A stretch of DNA of 64,000 bases from Mucilaginibacter sp. CSA2-8R (GTDB lineage Bacteria > Bacteroidota > Bacteroidia > Sphingobacteriales > Sphingobacteriaceae), in contig NZ_CP152389.1 of assembly GCF_038806765.1 (NCBI RefSeq), positions 1,550,001 through 1,614,000 of the forward strand, read 5' to 3'. Numbering within the stretch: position 1 is the first letter of the stretch; every line of letters starts with the position of its first letter. The position numbers and the translations under genes were made by a program. The notes below the pieces were generated by a model. The model was not told where the DNA came from. It searched no databases and worked only from the letters and a program-made list of their open reading frames with translations. Positions 28,001 through 34,940 of this stretch are shown one piece after another.

Positions 28001-28336
28001 ATTGCCCATTACCCAAACGTTGTCGCCCCCGTCGCGGTCGCTGGTAAAGGCTATGCTTTTGCCGTCCGGACTAAAGCGTGGCTGTACCTCCCAGGCCTTA
28101 CCGCCGGCCAATAAGGTGGCTTTGCCACCCGCTACAGGTAAGCTGTAAATATCACCTAATAAGTCAAATACAATAACTTTGCCGTCCGGGCTTACATCTA
28201 CGTTCATCCAGGTGCCTTCGTCGGTAGTGATACTCACTTTTTTGGCAGGGCCGGGTGTGTTTTCGATGTTCCATTTTTGTGCTGATGCTGTTAAGCTGGT
28301 TAGCACTAATAGTATACTGAGGTAAGAGTGTTTCAT
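25100..28336 (-). CDS. Exported TolB-like beta-propeller / amidohydrolase fusion
   Basis: 1078 aa from the ATG at 28336, which starts a clean signal peptide (MKHSYLSILLVLTSLTASAQ); an upstream frame extension lacks one. Residues about 30-640 contain repeated PD40/TolB blades (VQPRFSPDGKSIAFTSDRDGG, EPAFSPDGKQLVYTSW and similar). Residues about 660-1060 form an amidohydrolase with the metal motif H707-G-H709 (GIIDVHGHLG), EHNIPVW, and the late LGAHGQLQGLGAHWE and GSLEVGKLADLVVL. Probably a periplasmic peptidase-like or imidazolonepropionase-like hydrolase; substrate unknown. Confidence 0.9.
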   Translation of the reverse strand: MKHSYLSILLVLTSLTASAQKWNIENTPGPAKKVSITTDEGTWMNVDVSPDGKVIVFDLLGDIYSLPVAGGKATLLAGGKAWEVQPRFSPDGKSIAFTSDRDGGDNVWVMGNDGGAKRAITKENFRLLNNPYWTPDGQYIVARKHFTGARSLGAGEIWMYHKNGGDGLQLTKRKNDQQDAGEPVVSPKGTYVYWSEDVTPGPNFQYNKDPYQGIYAIKRLNRQTGQIETVTGGAGGACRPQISPDGKLMAFVKRNRLKSVLYIHNLLTGEEFPVYDNLSHDQQETWAIFGTYPNFNWLPDNQHIVFYAKGKIWNLDITTLSVANVPFELTSQQTITDALHFPQKVYQDEFTVRMIRQLTTSPDVKRVAFNAAGYLYVKDLPNGKPERVTDSREFEYEPAFSPDGKQLVYTSWTDELKGAVNVVDLATKRIIRVTADRGLYYSPVFSNKGDKIVYRKGEGNDVLGYAYGKNPGIYVVPATGGTAQMLLNNGIRPQFSADDSKLYYQSTENGKKAFKVIDLVNPGTAPKTLYTSTYATQFNPSPDGKWMAFTELYNCYLTPLTYTGNAQELSSTNKALPLNRLTRDAGTYLHWSKDSQKLMWTLGPKYYTKDIRMAFSFADGDNDKATATDTAGVDIGLRLKADQPTGKIAFTNARIITMKGDEVIEKGTIVIDRNQIVAVGKDVQPPADAKVYNVAGKTIIPGIIDVHGHLGVSPDGISPQQDWHYFANLAYGVTTSHDPSSNTEMVFSQSEMVKAGRMVGPRVYSTGTILYGADGDFKTVINNIDDARSSLRRLKAVGAFSVKSYNQPRREQRQQIIEAARELQMQVVPEGGSTFFTNMNMIADGHTGIEHNIPVWPVYKDVKSFWNASRTGYTPTLIVSYGSQFGENYWYDRSEVWKNEHLLTFTPPAIIDSRSRRRTTSEYGDYGHIDAAKATKQIADGGTRVNLGAHGQLQGLGAHWELWMLSQGGFTPMQALRCATINGAAYLGMDKEIGSLEVGKLADLVVLNQNPLDDIRTSDNIKYVMANGRLYDSDSMNETGNTEKPRLRFWWQLGRGELMNLPVGNTETYLFGSSDGEN

Positions 28337-28503
28337 GAACGATAGACCTTGGCTGCGAAAATAACAATAACGCTTGATTGTTTTAAAATCGCCCAACCAA
28401 TTGATACTGCTATGATAATAAAGTGAGTAACAAAGTAGATACTTGCCCAGGCGTTGTTATTTAATAAATCTTCGGCCACTTTTATTACATTTAGCCGGTA
28501 ACC

Positions 28504-29745
28504 ATGAACAATTTTTACAAAAACTACAGCGGAATAATCTGGCTGCTGACCGGCATTTTATGCGGCAGTATAGCCGGTTTGTTTTTAGGCAAGCAGGTAG
28601 AGGTGCTTAAACCTGTGGGCGATATATTTTTAAATTTGCTATTTACCGCGGTAATACCATTGGTGTTTTTTGCTATAGCATCGGCCATTGCTGGCTTAGA
28701 ACCTGGTAAAAAGCTGAGCCGGATTATGGGCGTAATGTCGCTGGTGTTTTTGGGTACGGTAGTAACTGCGGCTTGTATTACCATACTGGCTGTTTGGCTG
28801 TTTCCTATACACGAGCAACTTCCCGGAGCAAAACTAACCGAGCACATCAGCGAGCAGCCTATTGGTAACCAAATAACCCAAATGTTTACTACCGGCGAGT
28901 TTTACGAATTACTATCGCGCAAAAATATGCTGGCCATGATTATATTTTCGGTAATTATCGGGTTCGGGGCTTTGCGCGCCGGAGAGAAGGGTGGAGCATT
29001 TACCCGCTTTTTACATGCCGGAAATGAAGTTTTTAAACAAGTATTTATCATCATCATGAAGCTGGGACCATTAGGTTTAGGGGCTTACTTTGCTTACCAG
29101 GTAGGGGTATTTGGTCCGCAGTTGTTTGGAGCTTATGCCCGATCTTTGGGTTTATACTACGCTACCGGGGCCTTTTATTTTGTGGTGATGTTTAGCGTAT
29201 ACGCTTTTACTGCCGGTGGTGTTAAGGGTATACGGCGCTTTTGGCGTAATAATATCATTCCGTCGGCAACGGCAGTAGGCACCTGTAGTAGTATTGCTAC
29301 TATACCAGCCAACATGGATGCTGCAAAAAAGATAGGCATACCCGTCGTAATAGCAAATGTAACCATACCACTTGGTGCTACACTGCACAAGGATGGGTCG
29401 AGTATATCATCCATTATCAAAATGGCAGTGGTGTTTGCTTTGTTTGGTAAGAGCTTTAACGGCGTTGATACTATCTTGCTGGCCCTGGCTATGACGGTGT
29501 TAGTAAGCATGGTTGAAGGCGGAATACCTAACGGCGGTTATGTAGGCGAACTGCTGTTTATTGCTGCCTACGGCTTTCCGCCCGAAGCCTTACCGCCTGC
29601 CATGATTATCGGTACTCTGGTTGACCCCATGGCTACTTTACTTAACGCCACCGGCGACAATGTGGCCGCAATGATGATTGCCCGGTTTACCGAGGGCAAA
29701 GGCTGGATGATTAAAGATGATGAGCAGCCTGTTATATCGGCGTAA
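28504..29745 (+). CDS. Dicarboxylate/amino acid:cation symporter (DAACS family)
   Basis: 413-aa inner-membrane transporter of the GltP/DctA/SdcS type. Conserved segments are GIFLNLLFTAVIPLVFFAIASAI-like (residues about 38-60), the serine-rich re-entrant loop SATAVGTCSSIATIPANMDAAKK, and VANVTIPLGATLHKDGSSISSI. It probably takes up glutamate, aspartate or C4-dicarboxylates with Na+ or H+. A TACATTTA -7-like sequence precedes the start. Convergent with the DUF72 gene, overlapping its 3' end by 14 bases. Confidence 0.93.
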   Translation: MNNFYKNYSGIIWLLTGILCGSIAGLFLGKQVEVLKPVGDIFLNLLFTAVIPLVFFAIASAIAGLEPGKKLSRIMGVMSLVFLGTVVTAACITILAVWLFPIHEQLPGAKLTEHISEQPIGNQITQMFTTGEFYELLSRKNMLAMIIFSVIIGFGALRAGEKGGAFTRFLHAGNEVFKQVFIIIMKLGPLGLGAYFAYQVGVFGPQLFGAYARSLGLYYATGAFYFVVMFSVYAFTAGGVKGIRRFWRNNIIPSATAVGTCSSIATIPANMDAAKKIGIPVVIANVTIPLGATLHKDGSSISSIIKMAVVFALFGKSFNGVDTILLALAMTVLVSMVEGGIPNGGYVGELLFIAAYGFPPEALPPAMIIGTLVDPMATLLNATGDNVAAMMIARFTEGKGWMIKDDEQPVISA

Positions 29746-30484
29746 TTGATTTATTGCTAATTTGCATTGATGATGCAAGCCTAATTAAATCTGTTGCATT
29801 ATAAACGGCTGAAGCGCCAATGTCGTTATTGAAATAAATGTAAGCTTTTTGCGCACGAGTGTCCAGTGCCTTATTGGCAAACTCAGCTAACTCCTTTTCT
29901 GTGTAGGCAGAGTGGTAGAACTGCTGGTTACCGTGCAGCCTATAATACAGTGTTGGGGTATTAGCCACAATATCTGCAGGTAACGCAGGATGACTCATGC
30001 CGCAAAAGCTAATGTTATGCTTAGCCAATTCGGTATATACATCAGGCTGCCACCAACTGATATGTCTAAATTCTACAACATTATTAAACAGCGGATTGAG
30101 ATTGTTAAGTATGCTATCCAATCGTGCTAAACTGTAAGTGAATTTCGGCGGCATCTGAAACAGTACAGCGCCTAACTTTTCTTGTAAGCCATCGCTTACC
30201 ACCTGGTAAAAATCATTGACAATGTCTTTGGTATTCTGAAATTGCCTGAAGTGGGTAATTGTCCGGTGAGCTTTTACAGCAAAGTTAAATTCCATAGGGT
30301 TGCTCAGGTACCAGTTTTTCAGCGACCTGATTTTAGGAAAGCTATTGAAGGATCCATTTAACTCCAGCGTGCTAAAATGCTGGCAATAGTAATCAAACCA
30401 CATACGCTGAGGCATATCCTCGGGGTAAAATAATCCTTTCCAGTGCCGGTAGTAAAAACCTGAGCAGCCGATGTGCCAATTCAT
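29732..30484 (-). CDS. DUF72 (YecE-like) family protein
   Basis: 250 aa. DUF72 TIM-barrel-like pattern: WHIGCSGFYYRHWKGLFYPEDMP at the start, FNFAVKAHRTITH, LGAVLFQMPPKFTY, VEFRHISWW and YYRLHGN. Function unknown. Its 3' end overlaps that of the convergent symporter gene; it lies 10 bases downstream of the metallo-beta-lactamase-fold gene and is probably co-transcribed with it. Confidence 0.9.
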   Translation of the reverse strand: MNWHIGCSGFYYRHWKGLFYPEDMPQRMWFDYYCQHFSTLELNGSFNSFPKIRSLKNWYLSNPMEFNFAVKAHRTITHFRQFQNTKDIVNDFYQVVSDGLQEKLGAVLFQMPPKFTYSLARLDSILNNLNPLFNNVVEFRHISWWQPDVYTELAKHNISFCGMSHPALPADIVANTPTLYYRLHGNQQFYHSAYTEKELAEFANKALDTRAQKAYIYFNNDIGASAVYNATDLIRLASSMQISNKSITPI

Positions 30485-30493
30485 TAGCGTGGC

Positions 30494-31447
30494 TTACTTT
30501 TTAGCTTTTTTAACCAGCGCATATATACCCAGTGCCAGTATACCAGCCACCGACGCAGCCATTAAAGGATTAAACGGTTCGGGAGGCACATATTGCACAC
30601 CGCGTTTATTAGCTTTAGCCGGTTCTTTAACGTAGCGGCCCTGGTGAGGTATAGCTAATTCTTCAAAATTTTGAACCAAATTGTTCAAACCTTCAGTAAG
30701 CTCATGCCCATACATGGGTTTACCGTGTCCCGTAGCAGCAATAGCCGGATGCAAATCTCGAAGTTTTTTGACTGACGTTGCAGATTCAATCCAGTCGGGC
30801 GTAAAATACTTTGGCGGACCTGATACAACTCGCTTTTGCGTAGCTACCGAAAACGCTGACTCTTGTTGGGTAGTCACAAACGCGTCGCCGGCAATAAGTA
30901 ATTTGTCGCGTTTTCGCCATAAGCTGATATGGCCAGGAGCATGGCCCGGTGTAAATATAAATATCCAATCGGACAAAAACGGAACACTTCCATTATCGGG
31001 CATAGCGTGTATTTGCTTACCCAAATCAATCGGCTTTTTAGGGTATAAAACCGACATTAAACTCATCAAACCACCGCCTACGGTAGGGTCTGGTGGTGGA
31101 TAGGCGGATAATCCGGTAAGGTATGGCAATTCTAATGGGTGTGCATAAACGGGCACCTGCCAAATTTGTAACAGTTGTTTAATGGCACCAATATGGTCAA
31201 AATGCCCATGCGTTAATATAATAGCCGCCGGCGGGTTGTTTTTGCCGAATAAGTCAGTGGCCATTTCTTCAATCTTACCGGCAAAGCCTTTAAGGCCGGC
31301 ATCCACCAGCACCCATTCATTGGCGTTGCCAGTCGAAACCATAAAGATGTTAACAAAAATGATTTTCATGCCCCAAACGCCGGGCGCTACTTCAAAGTAG
31401 TCTTTATCTTCATTAAGTGTACTGATGTTTAATGTTGCTGCCTCCAT
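30494..31447 (-). CDS. Metallo-beta-lactamase-fold hydrolase with C-terminal membrane helix
   Basis: 317 aa from ATG 31447 (a GTG three codons upstream is possible). Zinc motif H80-G-H82-F-D84-H85 (LTHGHFDHIGA), then FTPGHAPGHISLW and IAGDAFVTT. After the MBL domain (about 15-230) comes a Lys/Pro-rich linker and a final hydrophobic helix (about 293-310) ending in KKAKK. This predicts a tail-anchored hydrolase facing the cytosol. Substrate unknown; not evidence of antibiotic resistance. Confidence 0.85.
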   Translation of the reverse strand: MEAATLNISTLNEDKDYFEVAPGVWGMKIIFVNIFMVSTGNANEWVLVDAGLKGFAGKIEEMATDLFGKNNPPAAIILTHGHFDHIGAIKQLLQIWQVPVYAHPLELPYLTGLSAYPPPDPTVGGGLMSLMSVLYPKKPIDLGKQIHAMPDNGSVPFLSDWIFIFTPGHAPGHISLWRKRDKLLIAGDAFVTTQQESAFSVATQKRVVSGPPKYFTPDWIESATSVKKLRDLHPAIAATGHGKPMYGHELTEGLNNLVQNFEELAIPHQGRYVKEPAKANKRGVQYVPPEPFNPLMAASVAGILALGIYALVKKAKK

Positions 31448-31579
31448 ATCTCTCACGCTGTTTTAAAATTAACGCTTTTAGTAAACGCAGGTTTTATATT
31501 TATGCAATCAGGTGCTCTGCAGTGCTGGCTTCAAAACAAAAGATTTTATACTTTTATATTTAAACACACAAAAACAACG

Positions 31580-32056
31580 ATGAAGAAATTATTGATTACC
31601 CTTGCCATAAGCGGTATTACCATAGCCGGGTATGCCCAGCAAAGTGCTATTAAAGCGGCTGCACCTGGTGTAACTTATGGCAAGGCCATCACCAAAGATA
31701 AAGCAATTACTTTGGCCTCTTTGAATCAGCACCTTACTAAAGACACTGTTTACCAGGGTAAAATTACCGGTGAGGTACTTGAAGTGTGCAAAAAGAAAGG
31801 TTGTTTTATGAAGCTATCGCAAGCCAACGGCGACCCCGTTATGGTGCGCTTTACAGACTATGCTTATTTTATGCCACAAAACATTGTAGGTAAAAAAGTA
31901 GTGGTTGAAGGCACCGCTAAAGTAAGCGAAACCAGCGTTGACCGCCTGCGCCATTATGCTGCGGATGCTGGCAAAAGCAGTAAAGAAATTGCTAAAATAA
32001 ACAAGCCTAAAAAAGATATACAGATTATGGCTGACGGCGTACTGGTGACCGAGTAA
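31580..32056 (+). CDS. DUF4920 exported protein
   Basis: 158 aa from ATG 31580, giving a signal peptide (MKKLLITLAISGITIAGYAQ). The mature part matches DUF4920: ITGEVLEVCKKKGCFMKLSQANGDPVMVRFTDYAYFMPQNIVGKKVVVEGTA, with a CKKKGC pair that may bind metal or form a disulfide. Predicted periplasmic. A TATATTTA -7-like box lies about 31493-31500. Function unknown; the family is common in Bacteroidota. Confidence 0.85.
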   Translation: MKKLLITLAISGITIAGYAQQSAIKAAAPGVTYGKAITKDKAITLASLNQHLTKDTVYQGKITGEVLEVCKKKGCFMKLSQANGDPVMVRFTDYAYFMPQNIVGKKVVVEGTAKVSETSVDRLRHYAADAGKSSKEIAKINKPKKDIQIMADGVLVTE

Positions 32057-32094
32057 ATGTAACACTGGTATATTTACATACTAATCAATTAATA

Positions 32095-32129
32095 GATGCC
32101 TTGGCTATAATCGCTTTGGCATTTTTTTT
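32095..32129 (+). terminator. Probable terminator after the DUF4920 gene
   Basis: GATGCC (32095-32100) pairs with GGCATT (32118-32123), directly followed by a run of T. Short stem, so moderate support. Confidence 0.45.
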
Positions 32130-32207
32130 ATATATAAATTCAGCGCAGTCTCATAAAATCAATTAAATTTAATTAATACGGGATGAAATTGATTAATTGC
32201 AGATGCC

Positions 32208-32759
32208 ATGAAAATATACACCAAAACGGGCGATAAAGGTTTTACCTCGTTAATAGGCGGCACTCGCGTACCTAAATTTCATCTGCGTATTGAAAGCTAC
32301 GGTACCATAGATGAACTAAATTCTTATATTGGTTTAATTGCCGACCAGGAAGGTGTTTCGGCACATGACAAGCAGGTTTTAAAGCAGGTGCAAGACCGTT
32401 TATTTACTGCTGGTGCATCATTGGCAGCTGACCACAAAAAGTCTAAAATGGTGGTGCCTGATTTGACGCTGGGAGACATTGAGCTATTAGAGCAGGAAAT
32501 GGATTTGATGGATGGACAGTTGCCAACTTTAAAACATTTTATCTTGCCGGGCGGAAGCAATGCGATATCTTTCTGTCATTTAGCACGTTGTGTATGCCGC
32601 CGGGCCGAGCGGGTAGTGGTGCATTTGGCGGAAGAGAGCAGTGTAGATGAGAACATTGTAATTTATTTAAACCGTTTAAGCGACTATCTTTTTATGCTGG
32701 CACGAAAAACAGGTTATTTACATCAAATACCTGAAAACAAATGGCTTCCCCGCACGTAA
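32208..32759 (+). CDS. PduO-type ATP:cob(I)alamin adenosyltransferase
   Basis: 183-aa enzyme that transfers the adenosyl group of ATP to cob(I)alamin to make adenosylcobalamin. Family motifs: KIYTKTGDKGFTSLIGGTRVPK (ATP-binding N-terminus), RIESYGTIDELNSYIG, FILPGGS, CRRAERVVV and the C-terminal YLNRLSDYLFMLAR. It suggests the organism uses B12-dependent enzymes. No other cobalamin gene is nearby. Confidence 0.95.
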   Translation: MKIYTKTGDKGFTSLIGGTRVPKFHLRIESYGTIDELNSYIGLIADQEGVSAHDKQVLKQVQDRLFTAGASLAADHKKSKMVVPDLTLGDIELLEQEMDLMDGQLPTLKHFILPGGSNAISFCHLARCVCRRAERVVVHLAEESSVDENIVIYLNRLSDYLFMLARKTGYLHQIPENKWLPRT

Positions 32760-32812
32760 TAGTTCTTGATAAAAAAATTTGATAAATCAACATCAAATAT
32801 TATATTTTTGCG

Positions 32813-32820
32813 AAAATTGA
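32813..32820 (+). promoter_or_regulatory. -7 promoter box of the DUF2795 gene
   Basis: TATTTTTG, exact TAnnTTTG match, 29 bases before the ATG at 32850. Confidence 0.5.
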
Positions 32821-32849
32821 TAGTTAACCATAATAACAAATTATAACAT

Positions 32850-33071
32850 ATGTACTGGACTCTTGAATTGGCTTCACATCTGGAAGATGCACCATGGCCT
32901 GCTACAAAAGATGAACTGATTGATTATGCTATTCGTTCGGGTGCACCTGTTGAGGTGATTGAGAATTTGCAAGCTTTAGAGGATGATGGTGAACCCTATG
33001 AGAACATAGAAGAAATCTGGCCTGATTACCCTACCAAAGACGATTTCTTTTTTAACGAAGACGAATATTAA
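32850..33071 (+). CDS. Small acidic DUF2795 protein
   Basis: 73 aa, very acidic C-terminus (DDFFFNEDEY). The N-terminal half (LASHLEDAPWPATKDELIDYAIRSGAPVEVIENLQAL) matches DUF2795. Own promoter box and own terminator. A constitutive small cytosolic protein of unknown function widely present in Bacteroidota. Confidence 0.85.
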   Translation: MYWTLELASHLEDAPWPATKDELIDYAIRSGAPVEVIENLQALEDDGEPYENIEEIWPDYPTKDDFFFNEDEY

Positions 33072-33077
33072 AATTTA

Positions 33078-33100
33078 AACCTGCGAGAGCGGGTTTTTTT
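33078..33100 (+). terminator. Terminator of the DUF2795 gene
   Basis: AACCTGC (33078-33084) and GCGGGTT (33089-33095) form a 7-bp stem (one G-U) on a GAGA tetraloop, followed by seven T. Confidence 0.85.
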
Positions 33101-33180
33101 ATTTCATACCAACAATTTGGAATGGTTTTGGTTAAAGATTTGTAAACATTCAAACTAAAACACATTTAAAATCACACACT

Positions 33181-33342
33181 ATGAGAAGCATTTTGTATTT
33201 AGTCGCAGTAATATTTGTTATCCTATGGGTTGTTGGATTCTTATTCCACGGTTTAGGCACATTTGGTGATGGAGGTATTATCCACGTTTTGTTGGTAATT
33301 GCAATCATCGCACTGATATTAGGCGTTATCCGTAGGGCGTAA
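33181..33342 (+). CDS. Small membrane protein, lmo0937 family-like
   Basis: 53 aa. Two hydrophobic helices (about 4-24 and 35-50) separated by a short Gly-rich loop (HGLGTFGDGG), ending in RRA; this matches the size and pattern of lmo0937/DUF5670 small membrane proteins, which are often stress-associated. It starts at the ATG at 33181 after a gap from the DUF2795 terminator and is followed by a strong terminator. Confidence 0.8.
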   Translation: MRSILYLVAVIFVILWVVGFLFHGLGTFGDGGIIHVLLVIAIIALILGVIRRA

Positions 33343-33353
33343 AACTATATCTG

Positions 33354-33401
33354 AAACCAAAAAAGGCCATATCTGTACGCAGGTTTGGCCTTTTTTGGTT
33401 T
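33354..33401. terminator. Bidirectional terminator between small membrane protein and CAT-like gene
   Basis: AAACCAAAAAAGGCCA (33354-33369) pairs perfectly with TGGCCTTTTTTGGTTT (33386-33401), a 16-bp stem with A- and T-tracts in the arms, between convergent genes. Confidence 0.9.
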
Positions 33402-33420
33402 ATACAGAAGCCGAGCTTTT

Positions 33421-34050
33421 TCAAACTCCTATGTTTAGTAAGTCTTGAAACCGCTGTACGTACTGACCTACGTGTAAGCCATCCATTAATGCATGATGTA
33501 CGTGTATGGATACTGGCATCAGCTTAAGGCCTTCTTGTTCGGTAATTTGTCCGAAGCTTATTTTAGGCGCACTGTCCAAATACCTGAACATACGGGCGTG
33601 AGAGAGCGATGTGAAATTTAACCAGGGCAGCGCTGAGTACTGAATGATATTCTGTCCGGAAGTGGCCGGCATTAAATCGGTGGTGCTTTGTATACGTTCA
33701 ATTTCTTCTTCGGCTCCGTTTAAAAAGGTTTCGAACGATGAGCTATAGTTAAAATAACCAAAGCCAAATGTACCGTCGGGGCGGTTGATGGTAGGTGCAG
33801 CGTTTACCGTATCGTACATAAATAAATCATCACCTTCAATACGGTACTTAAACGGCTCAATTTCGTTGGCCGCCGTTAAAGATTGGTACAAATAGTAAAT
33901 AAATAACGAAACACCGTATGCTTTTGCATGCTCGTAGGCTAGCGTACAGTCGGCTGTAACGGTTACTCCAAAATAAGGTTCTTCAAACTGCCTAAAAAAT
34001 TCGAAATGCTGCCTGCGTGGCCAGTGCTCTAAATCCAGTTTTTGTTTCAT
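33421..34050 (-). CDS. Chloramphenicol acetyltransferase-like acyltransferase
   Basis: 209 aa, the normal length for trimeric CAT-fold enzymes. The active-site signature is H185-H186-ALM-D190-G191, with H186 equivalent to the catalytic His195 of CATIII and D190 to Asp199. Other CAT features: FFRQFEEPYFGVTVTADC and LPWLNFTSLSH. CAT-like proteins in environmental Bacteroidota often do not confer resistance, so the acceptor substrate is open. It overlaps the upstream HAD gene by 4 bases (coupled). Confidence 0.85.
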   Translation of the reverse strand: MKQKLDLEHWPRRQHFEFFRQFEEPYFGVTVTADCTLAYEHAKAYGVSLFIYYLYQSLTAANEIEPFKYRIEGDDLFMYDTVNAAPTINRPDGTFGFGYFNYSSSFETFLNGAEEEIERIQSTTDLMPATSGQNIIQYSALPWLNFTSLSHARMFRYLDSAPKISFGQITEQEGLKLMPVSIHVHHALMDGLHVGQYVQRFQDLLNIGV

Positions 34051-34736
34051 AGCGGCAAGTATTGCAAAATTTCGCTAATGTTGTTCACGCTTTTAAAGTT
34101 CTCGTGTTCTATGTGGCTGTCAATCATCTCGTGCACCCAGGTAATGTGATAGGGTACGTGTATAGCATGCCCTCCAATTTGCAGTACGGGTAAAATATCC
34201 GATTTTAAAGAGTTGCCTATCATCAGCAGTTCTTCGGGCTGTATATCCAGATGCTTAACCAGTTTATGGTAGCTGGCTTCGTCTTTTTCAGACATAATCT
34301 CTACATGATGAAAATACTGCGTTAGGTTAGACTTTTTGAGTTTGCGCTCCTGGTCAAGCAGGTCGCCTTTGGTGGCTACCACCAGGCGGTAGTGTGCTTG
34401 CAGCGTTTGTAAAATCTGTTCAACGCCATCCAGTAACTCTATGGGTTCATTTAATAACTCTTTGCCTAATGTCAGGATTCGGTCGATAGCTGCTGTCTTA
34501 ATTTTTCCGTCGGTGATCTTCAACGCAGTTTCAATCATCGACAGCGTAAACCCCTTTATACCATAGCCATAAAGCCCAAGGTTACCTATCTCGGTTTTCA
34601 TCAGTTCGCGTTCAATATCATGCGGCGACAAAAATTCACTAAACAGTGTGTAGAATTTTTCTTCAGTTTGCCTGAAATATGGTTCGTTTACCCAAAGGGT
34701 ATCGTCGGCATCAAACGCAATTACTTTTACGTTCAT
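34047..34736 (-). CDS. HAD-superfamily hydrolase
   Basis: 229 aa. Motif I D9-A-D11-D-T-L (nucleophile and general acid), a helical cap (about 20-90), motif II in VVATKGD, motif III Lys and motif IV MIGNSLKSDILP. Typical of FCP1/YjjG-like HAD phosphatases acting on nucleotides or sugar phosphates. Coupled to the CAT-like gene; substrate unknown. Confidence 0.88.
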   Translation of the reverse strand: MNVKVIAFDADDTLWVNEPYFRQTEEKFYTLFSEFLSPHDIERELMKTEIGNLGLYGYGIKGFTLSMIETALKITDGKIKTAAIDRILTLGKELLNEPIELLDGVEQILQTLQAHYRLVVATKGDLLDQERKLKKSNLTQYFHHVEIMSEKDEASYHKLVKHLDIQPEELLMIGNSLKSDILPVLQIGGHAIHVPYHITWVHEMIDSHIEHENFKSVNNISEILQYLPL

Positions 34737-34841
34737 AGTAGATCAATTAAAATACAATTATAGATAAAGCCCTGTAGATAACAGTAACGTCAAAACTTAA
34801 ATAAATGATGAGCTTTGTTTAAGTTTTAAAACTTTTAAGAA

Positions 34842-34932
34842 TAAATTTGCAAGTGAAAAGAACGTCTTGCTGTCGTTGTTTTCATAAGTATATTAGATTA
34901 GGAGCCGGGTGTAATAGTCCGGCTTCTTTTTT
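34842..34932 (+). ncRNA. Candidate small RNA with own promoter box and terminator
   Basis: Between two minus-strand genes lies a plus-strand unit: a -7 box TAAATTTG (34842-34849), then about 50 nt with no usable reading frame, then an intrinsic terminator AGCCGG (34903-34908) / CCGGCT (34919-34924) followed by TTC and seven T. The predicted transcript is about 34855-34932. A 14-bp palindrome AAGTTTTAAAACTT (34821-34834) sits just upstream of the -7 box. No known RNA family recognised. Confidence 0.4.
34903..34932 (+). terminator. Plus-strand intrinsic terminator
   Basis: AGCCGG / CCGGCT 6-bp GC-rich stem with a 10-nt loop and a T-run at 34926-34933. Its orientation does not match either flanking gene. 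Confidence 0.8.
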
Positions 34933-34940
34933 TGTGAGAG

